From positions 4,464,001 through 4,528,000 of the forward strand of contig CAKKNE010000003.1 of assembly GCA_918797485.1 (NCBI GenBank): 64,000 nucleotides of DNA. Reading direction: 5' to 3'. Source of the DNA: Pelagomonas calceolata (taxonomy: Eukaryota; Sar; Pelagophyceae; Pelagomonadales; Pelagomonadaceae). Within the stretch, counting starts at the first letter, position 1. Each line of letters begins with the position of its first letter. Shown piece after piece: positions 19,331 through 29,061 of this stretch. Made by a program: the position numbers and the translations under genes. The notes beneath the pieces were generated by a model. That model had not been told where the DNA came from and did not search any database. It saw nothing but the letters and a program-made list of their open reading frames with translations.

Positions 19331-21256
19331 TTACCGGATGAACTCCAGGATGGAACCGTCCTCGACGGCGTCGAGCGCCCGCCGGCCCCGGTCCAGCACG
19401 GCCGCGTCCAGGGCGCATCCCTCGATCGCGGCGCGCACCGCCGCCCGCACTTCAGATGAAGCGGGCTCGTAGGCGTCCCGCGCGAGCCGCGCGCCGTACA
19501 TGTGCGGGTCCACGCACAGGTCGACGAGTGCCTCGTACTCGAGGCGCGGGAGCCGCGCCGGGCGGCGCTCGTATAGAAACTCGCGCACGGCGTCCTGGTG
19601 CGCGTCGCCCTGCGACTCCTCCGGCGGCCGCGCTTCCTGAACCCCCTCGTCGGAGTCGCTCTCCTCGTCAAACGCAAGCGCCAGCGCCAGCGCCGCCGCC
19701 GCGCCGCGCTCGAACACGTGCCTGAACTCCGCGGCCCGCAGCTTGCTCTTCATCGCCTTGACGCGCGGCGGGTCCCAGCGCGGCGCCGACGCGTCCCCCC
19801 GAAAGCCGAGCAGCGACGACCGCGGCACGAGGCGCGGCGCGTCCCACGGCGGGAACGCCGCGTCGTCGAAGACGCGCACGTAGGCGTGGTTCTTGAGCGG
19901 CGGCGGCAAACGCAAAGAAGCGACTTCGCGGCGCGGCAACGCGTAGGCGGGCCGCTTGTGGAAGCCGCCGCGCCGCCCGTCGCCGTAGTAGTCGTCGCCC
20001 GTCGCCGCCCACACGAGGCCGGACGACCGCACGCGCCACCGCTTCACGCTAGCTACGGCCGTCGGCGCGTCGCGCCACGCCGCGCTGTCTCCGTCTTCAC
20101 CGTCGCTCGGGTCGTCCTGGCTCTGGCGCGGCGTGTGGCTGTCCACGAAGTCGTCGATGTCGATGTCCTGCGTGGCCTTGGGGGCGGCGCTCCGCCGCTT
20201 CTTGCGCGGCGGCCTGCGCCGTGGCGCGGCCTTCTGCGACACGCTCCCGTCGGAGTCCTGCGAGCTCCGGCGGGCCCGCGGCTTCGGCGACGGCTGCGTC
20301 GGCGTGCGCTCGCGCGGCGCGCCCCGCGGCCGCTTCTCCGGGAGCACCTCCGCCGCCTCCTCCTCTTCGGTATCGGACCGCGGCCGCCGCCTGGACGGCT
20401 TCGTGGCCGGGCGCCGCGGCCCCGGCGACGACGCGTACAAGAAGTCGTCGTCGTCGGAGTCCGGCGTCGCGCCCGCCGGGCTCGCCAGCGCGCGCGCGAT
20501 GGCCGCGTCGTTGCCCGTCGTCGAGGCCGATCGCGGTTTTTTCTTCGTCGTCGTCGAAAGCACGCTGTCCTGCGACTCCGGGCCGGGTCGGTCGTCGTCG
20601 CTCGCGTCGGAGCGGCACGCGACCGCGGAGCCGCTCCGCCGCGCCGGCTGCTTGCTCTCGAGCACGCTGTCCTGCGTGTCGGACTCCTGCGTGGCGATCC
20701 GGCGCCGCGGCGGCCGTTTCGGGTCGAGGGCGTCGTCGTCGTCGTCGTCGTCGTCGAACCGGTACGTCGACGCGTCGGCTTTCTTCTTCCCCCGCGCGTC
20801 GTCCAGACCGCCGTCGCTCTCCGGCGCCTCCTCGGGCTCGCTGACGGAGCCATCGCTCCCGGCCAGGTCCTTCGTGAAGTCCTCCGGCGGCCTCCGCCGC
20901 CGCGCGGCCGGCTTCCGCGGCGGCGGGGCGTCGCTCTCGGACGACGACGACGGCGGATGCGGCGGCGCGCGGCGCGCAACCGGCTTTGCGGCCGGCTTGC
21001 GCGCCGCCGGCTTGGGCTTCGTGGTCGATGCCCCGCGACGCGCCTGGATCCAGCCTTGGTCGTCGGTCTCGGCGAGCGGCATGTCTCTCTTCCGCGCCGC
21101 GGGCTTCTTCTTTTGTGCGGGCGGGGAGCGCTTTAGAGTGGCCTGGGGCGGCGCGACCCTGGTGCCGCCGAGGGAGCGGCGCATCGGCAATGTAATTTGG
21201 CAGCGGCTGCTACGATTTTTACGTGACGTTTTTAAATTGTTGGGGCGGCCTTGCAA
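19331..21256 (-). CDS. Large disordered acidic/basic nuclear-type protein
   Basis: 641 codons in one open frame; Met at residue 25 (MRRSLGG) is an alternative start. The first two thirds are low complexity: Ser/Asp/Glu and Lys/Arg/Pro blocks, runs of Asp (eight in a row from a GTC/GAC repeat), and repeated short phrases of the type QDSVLxS, ESDTQDS, SQDSDGS and TQDIDIDD, which look like acidic kinase-target or SIM-like motifs. The C-terminal third (from RWRVRSSGLVWAATGDDYYG) is less biased, with YVRVFDDAAFPPWDAP, LVPRSSLLGFRG and a helical end, and may be a folded domain. I do not recognise it. Codon bias matches neighbouring genes, so it is probably real. Confidence 0.6.
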   Translation of the reverse strand: MQGRPNNLKTSRKNRSSRCQITLPMRRSLGGTRVAPPQATLKRSPPAQKKKPAARKRDMPLAETDDQGWIQARRGASTTKPKPAARKPAAKPVARRAPPHPPSSSSESDAPPPRKPAARRRRPPEDFTKDLAGSDGSVSEPEEAPESDGGLDDARGKKKADASTYRFDDDDDDDDALDPKRPPRRRIATQESDTQDSVLESKQPARRSGSAVACRSDASDDDRPGPESQDSVLSTTTKKKPRSASTTGNDAAIARALASPAGATPDSDDDDFLYASSPGPRRPATKPSRRRPRSDTEEEEAAEVLPEKRPRGAPRERTPTQPSPKPRARRSSQDSDGSVSQKAAPRRRPPRKKRRSAAPKATQDIDIDDFVDSHTPRQSQDDPSDGEDGDSAAWRDAPTAVASVKRWRVRSSGLVWAATGDDYYGDGRRGGFHKRPAYALPRREVASLRLPPPLKNHAYVRVFDDAAFPPWDAPRLVPRSSLLGFRGDASAPRWDPPRVKAMKSKLRAAEFRHVFERGAAAALALALAFDEESDSDEGVQEARPPEESQGDAHQDAVREFLYERRPARLPRLEYEALVDLCVDPHMYGARLARDAYEPASSEVRAAVRAAIEGCALDAAVLDRGRRALDAVEDGSILEFIR

Positions 21257-21557
21257 AGTGCTATGTAAATGATAAAAAAGGCTGCAGGCTTAACCCCCCC
21301 CCATCCCCCCCCCCTCCAAGCTCTTACCCTAGCCCGCACGATAACACAGCGCTACTGTGATACATGTACCGGGTTTGACGACGTAACTACCCACCGATCC
21401 GACTTCTCCCCGAAGGCCCCGGGAGGAGCACCATCCCCCGCCCCAGCGCCTGGGGCGCTAATTTCACGAGCCCAGGCAAGGAGCACGGCAGGGGCAGCCC
21501 CGACGCTCCAGCGGCGCACGAACGTGGCAAGCCCCCAGACAGACGCCGTCAGGTCCC

Positions 21558-22607
21558 ATGTTCACGTCCTCCAAGATGAGCGAGGCCTCCCGGAGGCCCC
21601 ACCGCACGCTGGCCATGCGCGAGCGGGCGGCGGAGCGGAACGGCGCGCGCCGCGTCGTCGTCGACTCGCGGCGCAGGGACCTCAGCGACCACCTGCCCGT
21701 CCCCGGCGAGCCCCCGGCCTTTCCCTTCGAGAGCGGCGGGAGCTACGTGGGCGAGTGGCGGCGCGACCGGAAGGAGGGCTTCGGCAAGCAGACGTGGAGC
21801 GACGGCCGCCTCTACGAGGGCGAGTGGCGCGACGGCAAGCGCCACGGCAAGGGGAGCCTCTGGACCCGGTCCGGCGGGAAGCTCGTCAAGAACTACGCGG
21901 GCGACTGGGACCGCGGCCGCAAGTCGGGCCTCGGCGTCCAGAGGTACGCGAACGGCGACGCGTACGAGGGCGAGTACGCCGCCGGCGAGCGGCACGGCAC
22001 CGGCAGCATGCGCTACGCGGACGGCGGGACGTACGAGGGCGGCTGGGCCCGGAACAAGCGGAGCGGGCTCGGGGTCTACGAGGCCGCGAACGGCGACCGC
22101 TTCGAGGGCCACTGGTGCGACGGCGTCAAGGAGGGGCCCGGGCGGTACTTCTACGCGTCCACCGGCAAGATCTACGAGGGCGAGTGGGTCGACGGCGCGC
22201 CGAGGTGCGGGTCGTTCCGGGACGCCACGCCGGAGGAGGCGAACGGCACGCTTCCGTCGGCCGACGAGCAGTTCTCGCTGCCCGCGCTGTCGCTGTTGGA
22301 GCCGGAGGCGTTACTCGCCAAGCGCGTCGCCGAGTTGCGCCAACTGCGGGCGAACGCGACCGAGGACGTGGTGCGGGCCTTCTCGGAGGACGAGCTGGCC
22401 GTCCTGAGACACGTCTTCACCCTCGAGGACAAGCAGAAGGCGGGGCTCGTGCCCGCCGTGAGGGTCGGCTACCTGCTCGAGCGGTGCCGGCTGCCCGTGG
22501 ACGCAGTCTCCGTGGAGCGGCTCCTGGGCGAGCTCGGCGCCGACGACGACACGCGCGTGACGCTGGCCGAGTTCGTTGACATGGCGGCGCTGCTCATGTC
22601 CGCCTAG
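21558..22607 (+). CDS. MORN-repeat protein, MORN3-like with C-terminal EF-hand-like region
   Basis: 349 residues, one exon. About seven MORN repeats span residues 55-225 (YVGEWRRDRKEGFG, YEGEWRDGKRHGKG, YAGDWDRGRKSGLG, YEGEYAAGERHGTG and so on), then WVDGAPRCGSF, which matches the WVDNMAKCG end of animal MORN3, and LSLLEPEALLAKRVAEL like its helical tail. MORN3 is a ciliary/sperm protein, so a flagellar role fits the dynein gene in the same window. After the MORN3-like end there is an extra ~90 residues (FSEDELAVLRHVFTLED, ERLLGELGADDDTRVTLAEF) resembling a degenerate EF-hand pair. MORN3 orthology is inference from the whole-length fit. Confidence 0.83.
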   Translation: MFTSSKMSEASRRPHRTLAMRERAAERNGARRVVVDSRRRDLSDHLPVPGEPPAFPFESGGSYVGEWRRDRKEGFGKQTWSDGRLYEGEWRDGKRHGKGSLWTRSGGKLVKNYAGDWDRGRKSGLGVQRYANGDAYEGEYAAGERHGTGSMRYADGGTYEGGWARNKRSGLGVYEAANGDRFEGHWCDGVKEGPGRYFYASTGKIYEGEWVDGAPRCGSFRDATPEEANGTLPSADEQFSLPALSLLEPEALLAKRVAELRQLRANATEDVVRAFSEDELAVLRHVFTLEDKQKAGLVPAVRVGYLLERCRLPVDAVSVERLLGELGADDDTRVTLAEFVDMAALLMSA

Positions 22608-23154
22608 GCAGCGACGTAGCGAGTAATGATGGCGATCCCGAAGGCCCGTCCGGTAGTATGGGGTTGTGTCGACCATGACATATCCCGTCGGCGGGCTGGC
22701 TGTTTTATACGGCACTCTCTCCCCGGGAGGTCAAATACGGCACTTCTACACGGATCGCAAACCAGGCACTCATGAGAGATGCCCCGTACCGTTAACGGCA
22801 CGGGGCACACAGGCCCTAGTGAGTTTTGCGCCACTAGCATTTAAGCTGTTTTGCGCCGCTCGTCAGAACGCTGTTCTTCGCCGCTCGCCCTTTCCGCCCG
22901 TCTAAAAACGTTTCTCTCGCTCCCCGCGTTCCGATGAGCACCTTTTCAAAACCACCCGAGCCCACCTTGCCTCGAAACTGCCGCCGACACTAGATAAATA
23001 AATTAAGGAAGACCTAAAAAAAGAACAAGCTCCTAAGAGCCTTCTCCCTGCTCGGTCAGTAATATTATAAGCATAAGCGGCTTTGCGGCACTTCTAAGCG
23101 GCATTGTACGGGGTTTTCTGACGGGTTTTACTGCGAAAACAATGAACATATATA
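22608..23154. other. Intergenic with palindrome and short dispersed repeats
   Basis: Between convergent genes. Contains the palindrome at 22781-22806, two CGGCACTTCTA motifs (about 22737 and 23085), and at about 22996-23045 the block GAAGACCTAAAAAAAGAAC plus AAGCTCCTAAGAG, which recurs at 40913-40960. No gene seen. Confidence 0.5.
22781..22806. repeat. 26-bp near-perfect palindrome
   Basis: GCCCCGTACCGTT followed directly by AACGGCACGGGGC; 12 of 13 pairs match. It could extrude a hairpin or be a dyad protein site between two convergent genes. Confidence 0.85.
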
Positions 23155-25308
23155 TTATTTCTCGGTGACCTTATAGCCACGGCACTGGCGGGCCGGTACG
23201 TCGGCGTCCGCGCGCGGCGCCGCGCACGCGCGCACGTCGCCGCGCCGGTTGACGAGCATGCCCGAGAGCGAGCAGTATGTCTTTCGTTGGCGGTGGATTA
23301 AAACGACCGCGTCGGCGCGGCACACGAGCCAGTCCTGGAACCGCCGCGACGCGTCGGGGCCGAGCAAAGCGGCCCAGGCCCGCTCGGCGAAGTGCCCCTC
23401 CTGGACGCTGTCGCCGCGGTCTAGGGTTTTGGCGACGAAGGCCCAGGTCGCCCGCGGCACGGACCGTACGGCGGCGCGGGACGCGGCGAAGGTCCCGCCG
23501 AAGCACACCGGGAGGACCCGCGCGGCGCCGACGGCCGCGAGGTGCCCGGCTTGGGCGGCCGTCGCCGTCGCCGCGCCCGCACCCAACACGGCGGCGAGCC
23601 ACGCCCCGAACGTGGAGTAATCCGGCGACGCGAAGTCCGGCCCCGATTGCCCCGACCAGCGCTTCCGGTAGTACGGGATCGTCCAGTTCCGGAGGTGCGA
23701 CGCGGCGTGCCAGTCCGTCTCGAAGGCCGGCAGGGCGCAGCCCACGCCCCGCGCGGCCGCGACGCGCGCCGCGCTCGCGATCCCGACCGCGCGCCGCCGC
23801 TCGCGGTAGACCGACGTGTCCTTGGCGAAGAGGACTAGGTCCCGCAGGTCGTCGTACCGGTCCCGCATGTGCCGCGCGTAGGTCTCGTCGCACCGGCCCA
23901 CGTTTGGCGCGAGCCTCGTCTCGACGACAACGCCGTCGCGCGTCGTCGCCAGCGCCGCCTTCGCGCCGCCGCACTTGGCGTAGATCGTGACCCGATCGAC
24001 GTCGACGCCCTCTTGCTTCAGCGCCTCGACCTCCTCCGCGAGCCAATCCACATTTTTCGTGCATTTCGCGACGACCAGTTCCGCCCGGACCCGCGTCCCC
24101 GGCGCGAGCTCCGGCGGCGTCGACAGCGGCTGCCACACGGCTTTGGGCGCGGCGAGGCACCCTGCGTCGAACCAGCACGCGCCGCCGCCGCAGGCCGCGC
24201 CTCGCCCGGGCTCGCACCAGCCCGCGTCACGGTGCGGCGCGCCGGCGGTCCGGGCGGCGGTCGCGCGGAGCGTGGGTCCGTAGGGGTTCCCCGCGTCCGC
24301 GGCGCGCGTCCCGCGCGGCGTCGTCGCGAGGGCCGTCCAAGGTTCGCGCGGCCGTCGATGCCGGCCCGGGCGTCCCCTCACGCCGTCGAAGCGCCGCGCG
24401 CCGCGCGCCTCGTCGCAGCGCGGGAACGCGCAGGTGTACCGCCCCCTGTCCGCCTCGCAGTACGGGCTGCGCCCTTCGGCGAAACCGTGCCGGTAGAAGT
24501 GGCGCGCGAGCGCGCCGACCTTGCGGCCGAGCGCAGCGGCGACGTCCGGGTTGCGCACGGCGTAGCACTGCCAATCGCCGGCCGTCGGCGGGACGTAGGG
24601 CGTGGGCTCGCAGCGCGGGAGGTGCTCGAAGCCCGCGTACGGCTCGTGGATGCACGCCGGCCGGCAGAGGCCCCGGACGCGCGCCACTTGTTTGGAAGCG
24701 CCGCAGCGTGCTTGCGGCAGGTCCGCGGCCGCGCCGCGCTCCGGCGCCGCCATGCCCCATTCGAGCTCCGAGCTGCTCCGCGTCAGGTTGCCGCCAGCTT
24801 TTAGTAGGCCGAAGCTCCCCTTGCAACTCATTTCAAGCGAGCCCCGGACCGACGCGTACGCGAAGTCGACGAGCGACACGCGGCCGGCTGCCACGGTGAA
24901 GTCCGTCCGCTCCCGCTTGCGGAGGTCGTTATGGCGGACGCCCGCGGCGTGCAGCTCGTCGAGGATGCGCCGCATTTGCGCGTCGTAGGACTCGGTCCGC
25001 TCGCACATCTCCTTGCCCCGCCACTCCGTCAGGATGTAGTCGTCGCCGGTGCAAAACCATCGCGGCGCCCAATCGAAACGCTGCAGCTTCTGCAAGACGC
25101 ACGTCTCGCGCTCGAGGAGCGAGTCCCGCCGTGTCAGCACATGCTTCAACACGTACCGCTCGTCCGCATGTATGACCGCCGAGGCGCAGGGCGAGTGCGA
25201 CAGCCGCCTCAGATCGAGCGCGGCGACCATCTCCGCGGCGGTCCGGCGGCAGGCCGGGGCCGCTGCGGCCGAAACCAGCAGGACTGCGGCGGCGAGGCAG
25301 CCCCTCAT
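23155..25308 (-). CDS. Kinase-like / DUF3431 fusion, probable Golgi protein
   Basis: The frame opens at 25368; Met at 25308 gives a clean signal sequence (MRGCLAAAVLLVSAAAAPA), about 717 residues. Numbered from the longer start: a protein-kinase-like fold at 60-180 with VLKHVL (Lys 75), RHNDLRK at 145-151 as the catalytic loop and VDFAYA at 167-172 in place of DFG; a middle module with the pattern CYAVRNPDVAAALG ... HFYRHGFAEGRSPYC; and a C-terminal DUF3431-type domain (AELVVAKCTKNVDWLAEEVE, RVTIYAKCGG) ending at 23155. DUF3431 is glycosyltransferase-like. The loss of Lys/Asn in the kinase loop (HNDLRK rather than HxDxxxxN) makes sugar or protein kinase activity uncertain. Confidence 0.65.
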   Translation of the reverse strand: MRGCLAAAVLLVSAAAAPACRRTAAEMVAALDLRRLSHSPCASAVIHADERYVLKHVLTRRDSLLERETCVLQKLQRFDWAPRWFCTGDDYILTEWRGKEMCERTESYDAQMRRILDELHAAGVRHNDLRKRERTDFTVAAGRVSLVDFAYASVRGSLEMSCKGSFGLLKAGGNLTRSSSELEWGMAAPERGAAADLPQARCGASKQVARVRGLCRPACIHEPYAGFEHLPRCEPTPYVPPTAGDWQCYAVRNPDVAAALGRKVGALARHFYRHGFAEGRSPYCEADRGRYTCAFPRCDEARGARRFDGVRGRPGRHRRPREPWTALATTPRGTRAADAGNPYGPTLRATAARTAGAPHRDAGWCEPGRGAACGGGACWFDAGCLAAPKAVWQPLSTPPELAPGTRVRAELVVAKCTKNVDWLAEEVEALKQEGVDVDRVTIYAKCGGAKAALATTRDGVVVETRLAPNVGRCDETYARHMRDRYDDLRDLVLFAKDTSVYRERRRAVGIASAARVAAARGVGCALPAFETDWHAASHLRNWTIPYYRKRWSGQSGPDFASPDYSTFGAWLAAVLGAGAATATAAQAGHLAAVGAARVLPVCFGGTFAASRAAVRSVPRATWAFVAKTLDRGDSVQEGHFAERAWAALLGPDASRRFQDWLVCRADAVVLIHRQRKTYCSLSGMLVNRRGDVRACAAPRADADVPARQCRGYKVTEK

Positions 25309-25661
25309 CCAGTGCAGCCCCGCATCCGTCTGTTTTTTGCGCTGTGCTACCCCGTCTTGGTCTTGCACAAGTACGGTACGGGTTTTTACCCCCCCCCTCG
25401 CCCACTAGCTAGCGGTTGCGAAAACGAGACTTGCTGCCCCTCACAGCCTCAGGAGGACGCCAACGGGAAGCTTGCGCGATCTTGGTCGGAGGGCGGTTCT
25501 GCCGTTCCCCCGTCGGCCGCGTGCCTATTCACCCATTGCTGCACTCAACGACTGACAGAAACCTCGGGACTGTGACTAATAGAGACGTGAGTCGACGTTC
25601 GTCATGGCGCTATGAAGCAAACTCTATATCAGAACCCGACTACTGACCAGTACGATGAGGG

Positions 25662-25706
25662 CCACAAGTACCTACGGTACCGTAGGTACCTACGGTACCG
25701 TACCTA
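25662..25706. repeat. Tandem GGTACCGTA palindromes
   Basis: Successive overlapping dyads built on GTACCTACGGTACCGTAGGT. The same motif occurs in looser form at 1838-1905, near 7190, and near 40473. Confidence 0.8.
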
Positions 25707-25707
25707 T

Positions 25708-25867
25708 GTGGGAACCCCCTCAACCCTGAGAAGACAGAGTTGGAATAAAGGAGATTAAGAGGGAGAAGGAAGTATCCTAAGATACAGGCCACTAGCCTCT
25801 GATATCTACTAGAACCTGAGAGGAGCTCTAGATAAAGGTAACTACAGTATCATAGCACAATCGCTGT
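25708..25867 (+). repeat. Dispersed repeat R2, copy 1
   Basis: 160 bp from GTGGGAACCCCCTCAACCC to AGCACAATCGCTGTA; a near-identical copy is at 31091-31256, where a few extra G/A bases sit in the AGGGAGAAGG run. Confidence 0.9.
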
Positions 25868-26075
25868 AACGTAACCGTATAGGTACCCAGAATCTGACCG
25901 CAGTACCGTAGCTCGGGAGTGCTGGGCCCGGCAGCGCACCGGAATTCATACGAAGCCGGCTCTGAATGGCCACACCCGCGACCGAAACACAGACGCAGAT
26001 AGCTCAACGGATCAGACCCGTTAGGGCCAATACTCTTGAAAATCAGTCGCGGGGCAGCCGTGGGACAGCTTTCAG

Positions 26076-28492
26076 ATGCCGCTAAGACGTGCGGTAGTTT
26101 CGCTCCTGGCGCTGGCCGCGCGCGCAGCGGGCGCGCGAGGCCCCGCCGCGCGCGGCGCCGCTACGTGCTACGCGAAGCGCTACCCCGACCTGAAGCGCAA
26201 GTTCTGCAACGCCGACGGCGCGTGCCACCTGCGCCAGGCGAAGGCGCACTTCCGGGAGCACGGCCGGCGCGAGGGGCGGCGGTTCGGGTGCGACGACGAA
26301 ATGAACGGGACCGCGCCGGCGCGCGTCGTCGACGGCATCGACGAGGCCCGGTGGTGCGCGCGCCACGCGACGCTGCCCCGGGGCGGCTTGACTCAGCGTG
26401 AAAGCTTCAATGACCCTCCTTACGCCATCGACGCGCGTCGTCTCCATCAGACGAGGTCGTGGGTGGCCTATCTTTCGATTTTGAGCCGTTTCGGACCACG
26501 TCGGGGCCGTCGCGGCGTGTCAGAGAGAGCGCCGTCGCTGCAATGGCGTGAGGTTGCTCGCACCGACGCGGTCGCCGCGACGGCGTCGGCGCGATGCCGC
26601 ATGAGAGTCACGCGCCTTGTGAGTGAACGGAGGCAGTGTCGCGACCGCGTCCGTCGCACGCAGGCTTCTGCCCCAAGGCCGGGTATGCCGGCCTGGACCG
26701 GGGCCTGGCACCGGCGCTCGCGGAGTACTTCGTGGCGCGCCGCCGCGGGGCGCGGCCGGCGACGGTTGGCGACTTCGGCGCCGGCCGCGGCTGGTACAGT
26801 GCGTACCTCAACAAAGTAGAGGGCCTCGCGGCGGCGCCGTACGACTACGGCGCGCGCCCCGGGACGGCCGTTCGGCCGTTTGACATCAGCCGGCCGCTCA
26901 ACGGGACGGTCCCCGTCTTCGACGCCGTGCTGTGCCTCGAGGTGGGCGAGCACGTGCCGGCCCGGTTCGAAGACGTGATCTTCGACAACATCGCGACCCA
27001 CGCGCACGACGCGGTCGTGCTCTCGTGGGCGGCGCCGGGGCAACCGGGCCTCGGCCACGTCAACACGCTCCCGGAGGCGCGCGTCGTCGCGCAGATGGCG
27101 GCGCGCGGCTGGGCCCGGGACAAGCGCGCGTCCGCGCGGCTGCGCGCGGCGGCGTCGTTCCCCCACTTCCGGGCGCACGTCCTTGCCTTCTCGCGCGCGC
27201 CGTGGCCCCCGGAGCCCCGGGGTAAACCCCGGGGCTGCCCGGCGCCTGCGTCCCCGCATTCGGTCGTCGTGCTCGCGCGCGTGCTCTACGAGCAGCCGTT
27301 CCTCGCCGGATTCGTGGACTGGTACGCGGCGCGCGGCGTCGAGTGCGTGCTGCTCGTGCGCGACGGCCTCGACGACGCGGGCGACGTGGCGGCCCTGCCG
27401 CCGGTCGCCGTCCAGCGGGCGGCCTCGCGCGGCGTCCACGCGGGCGCCATCATCCAGGCGACCCTCGCGGACGTGCGCGCCACGGGCTACGCGTGGATGC
27501 TCGTCGCCGACGCGGACGAGTACCTCGCGCTGCACCCGCGGTTCGACCGGTCGCTCCCGCGGTTCATCGAGATGCAGGCGGCGCGGGTCCCGCACCTCGC
27601 CGCGATTCAATTCAGCTGGGCCGCGGCCGAAGCTTTGGGCGCGGCCTGCCCGGCGCGCGCGCCGTTCGACGCGTTTTTCGCGAACGCGCACGTGAAGACG
27701 CTCGCGCGCGTGGACCGCGTGGACCGCTGGAACAACCCGCACGCGCCCGTGCTGCGACTGCGTGAAGCCGACTGCCCCGGCCTCCCGCGGGAGTGCCCCG
27801 TGGTCCTGAGCGGCGGCCGCGCCGTCGCCGCGACCCGCGGACGCCGGCGGGGCTCGGCCGCGGAGTACGGGCTCCCCTTCTTTACGGCCGCCCCCCCGCG
27901 CGCGACCGGCTGCACCTCGCTCGCGTGCCCGGCCGCGTCCGGGCCGGAGCCGGGGCCCGCCCCGGCGGCCGCGTACAGCGACGCCGCGCTCGCGCACGTC
28001 CACGTCCGGAGCACGACGAACGTGCTCGTCAAGGCGTGCGGAGCCGCGCCGGACCGGACGCAGCGGCGCCGGACCGTGGCGAACGCCACCGGGCTCCGGG
28101 CCGCGGCTCTCGCGCGCGGGCCGCTCGACCTGGGGAAGTTCGTGCGGGACGCGGGCCTCAAGGGACGTCAGATGCTGGGCGAGCACGGCTGCCTCCCCGC
28201 AATCTTGGCGTCGCAGGGGTGCACCGGCGACGTGCGCGCGCCCGTCGACCTCGCCCACCTCGATTGGGGCCCCGGCGGGTGGACCTTCTGCGACGCGGCG
28301 CGCGAGCGCGCCATCGCCGAGGGCGTCGTCGCTCGCTGCCTGGGCGTCGCCGCGGACGCCGTGCCGCGCCTCGCCGGGGCCGTTGCGGCGGCAGTGCGCG
28401 AGGCCACGCGACCACCAGCACCGACTCGGACGGCGGGGAAGGCGAAGACGGGATTCTGGCCGAACTTGCTCGGACTCGGACTCATAACTTGA
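26076..28492 (+). CDS. SAM methyltransferase / GT92-type glycosyltransferase fusion
   Basis: 712 residues from exons 26076-26385 and 26664-28492. Order: signal peptide (MPLRRAVVSLLALAARAAGA); a module CYAKRYPDLKRKFC ... HFREHGRREGRRFGC, shared with the kinase-like gene at 23155; a class I methyltransferase with VGDFGAGRGWYSAYL near 137, FDAVLCLEVGEHVPARF, and SWAAPGQPGLGHVN; and a GT92/DUF23-like domain starting VVVLARVLYEQPFLAGFVDWY near 304 with the ADADEY metal site near 385 and DRVDRWNNPH. Together it could methylate and extend a secreted glycan. A GT donor at 26398 is also compatible with the frame. Confidence 0.78.
26386..26663 (+). mobile_element. Introner-related intron of the methyltransferase/GT gene
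   Basis: About 278 nt if the GC donor at 26386 is used (or 266 nt from GT at 26398). Inside, GACCCTCCTTACGCCATCGA and GACGAGGTCGTGGG match the introner A/B core (CCACGCCATCGACGCGAC, CTCGACGACGTGG). Flanks GCTTGACT and GCTTCTGC share four bases. Confidence 0.6.
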
Positions 28493-29061
28493 ACATTGTG
28501 GTGGTATCCTTGGGTGTCGGCCCGCGGTCTCTACCGCGGTGACGGCGCGGTCGACTTCTAGTTTGAAGTTTTAATCCGTGTGCCTGGCGTAGATGCCTGG
28601 CGATGAGTCAGTTCGGCAATGAGCCAGTCCGGGGAGGTACCGTCCCGGGGCGCGGCGGCCAAGGTGAGAGAGAGAGAGTCGCTTATTAACCCACCCCCAG
28701 GTAGTACGGACCCCGAACGCTTCGCCACCGTGTCTATTGGGATTGGCGATAGGGTGTTGTTTCACCCTGCCCCCCGAGAACCCAGACACAAATGGTGTGA
28801 GGTTTCGCTCCGAACAGCTTGCGACGTGCCTTGGCCTGTTCGATGGTGTCGCTAGCGGCCCGTAAGACACTAGGCACCCTAGGACGCAGTGCCGCAGCAC
28901 GGCTCGCGTGTAGAAGTACCTTCTCATAAGTTCCCATAGGGAGCACTTGTGGCTTGATCTCTGCACATCAGCAACTGCTGAAACAAAGGCCAATGCCGGA
29001 CACACCAAGAGAGACGAGGCATGCGGCTACAGGCTAGGCTGCAAAAACTAGAGGGCATCGG
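28493..29061. other. Intergenic, no gene seen
   Basis: Includes the run GAGAGAGAGAGAGTCGCTTA at about 28665-28687, whose reverse complement recurs at about 60530-60550, and CTAGCGGCCCGTAAGACACTA near 28852, which recurs with small changes at 35267, 40523 (reverse) and 6179. Confidence 0.5.

Larger units (their letters stand above)
25369..26075. other. Repeat-rich intergenic region
   Basis: Contains the GGTACC hairpin block (25662-25706) and a full R2 repeat (25708-25867). The remainder is AT-richer spacer upstream of the 26076 gene with no open frame I can support. Confidence 0.6.

Noticed and set aside
22608-23154. CRISPR-like or prokaryotic operon structure
   Set aside because: Repeats are irregular, and introns plus eukaryote-only genes exclude a prokaryotic source.
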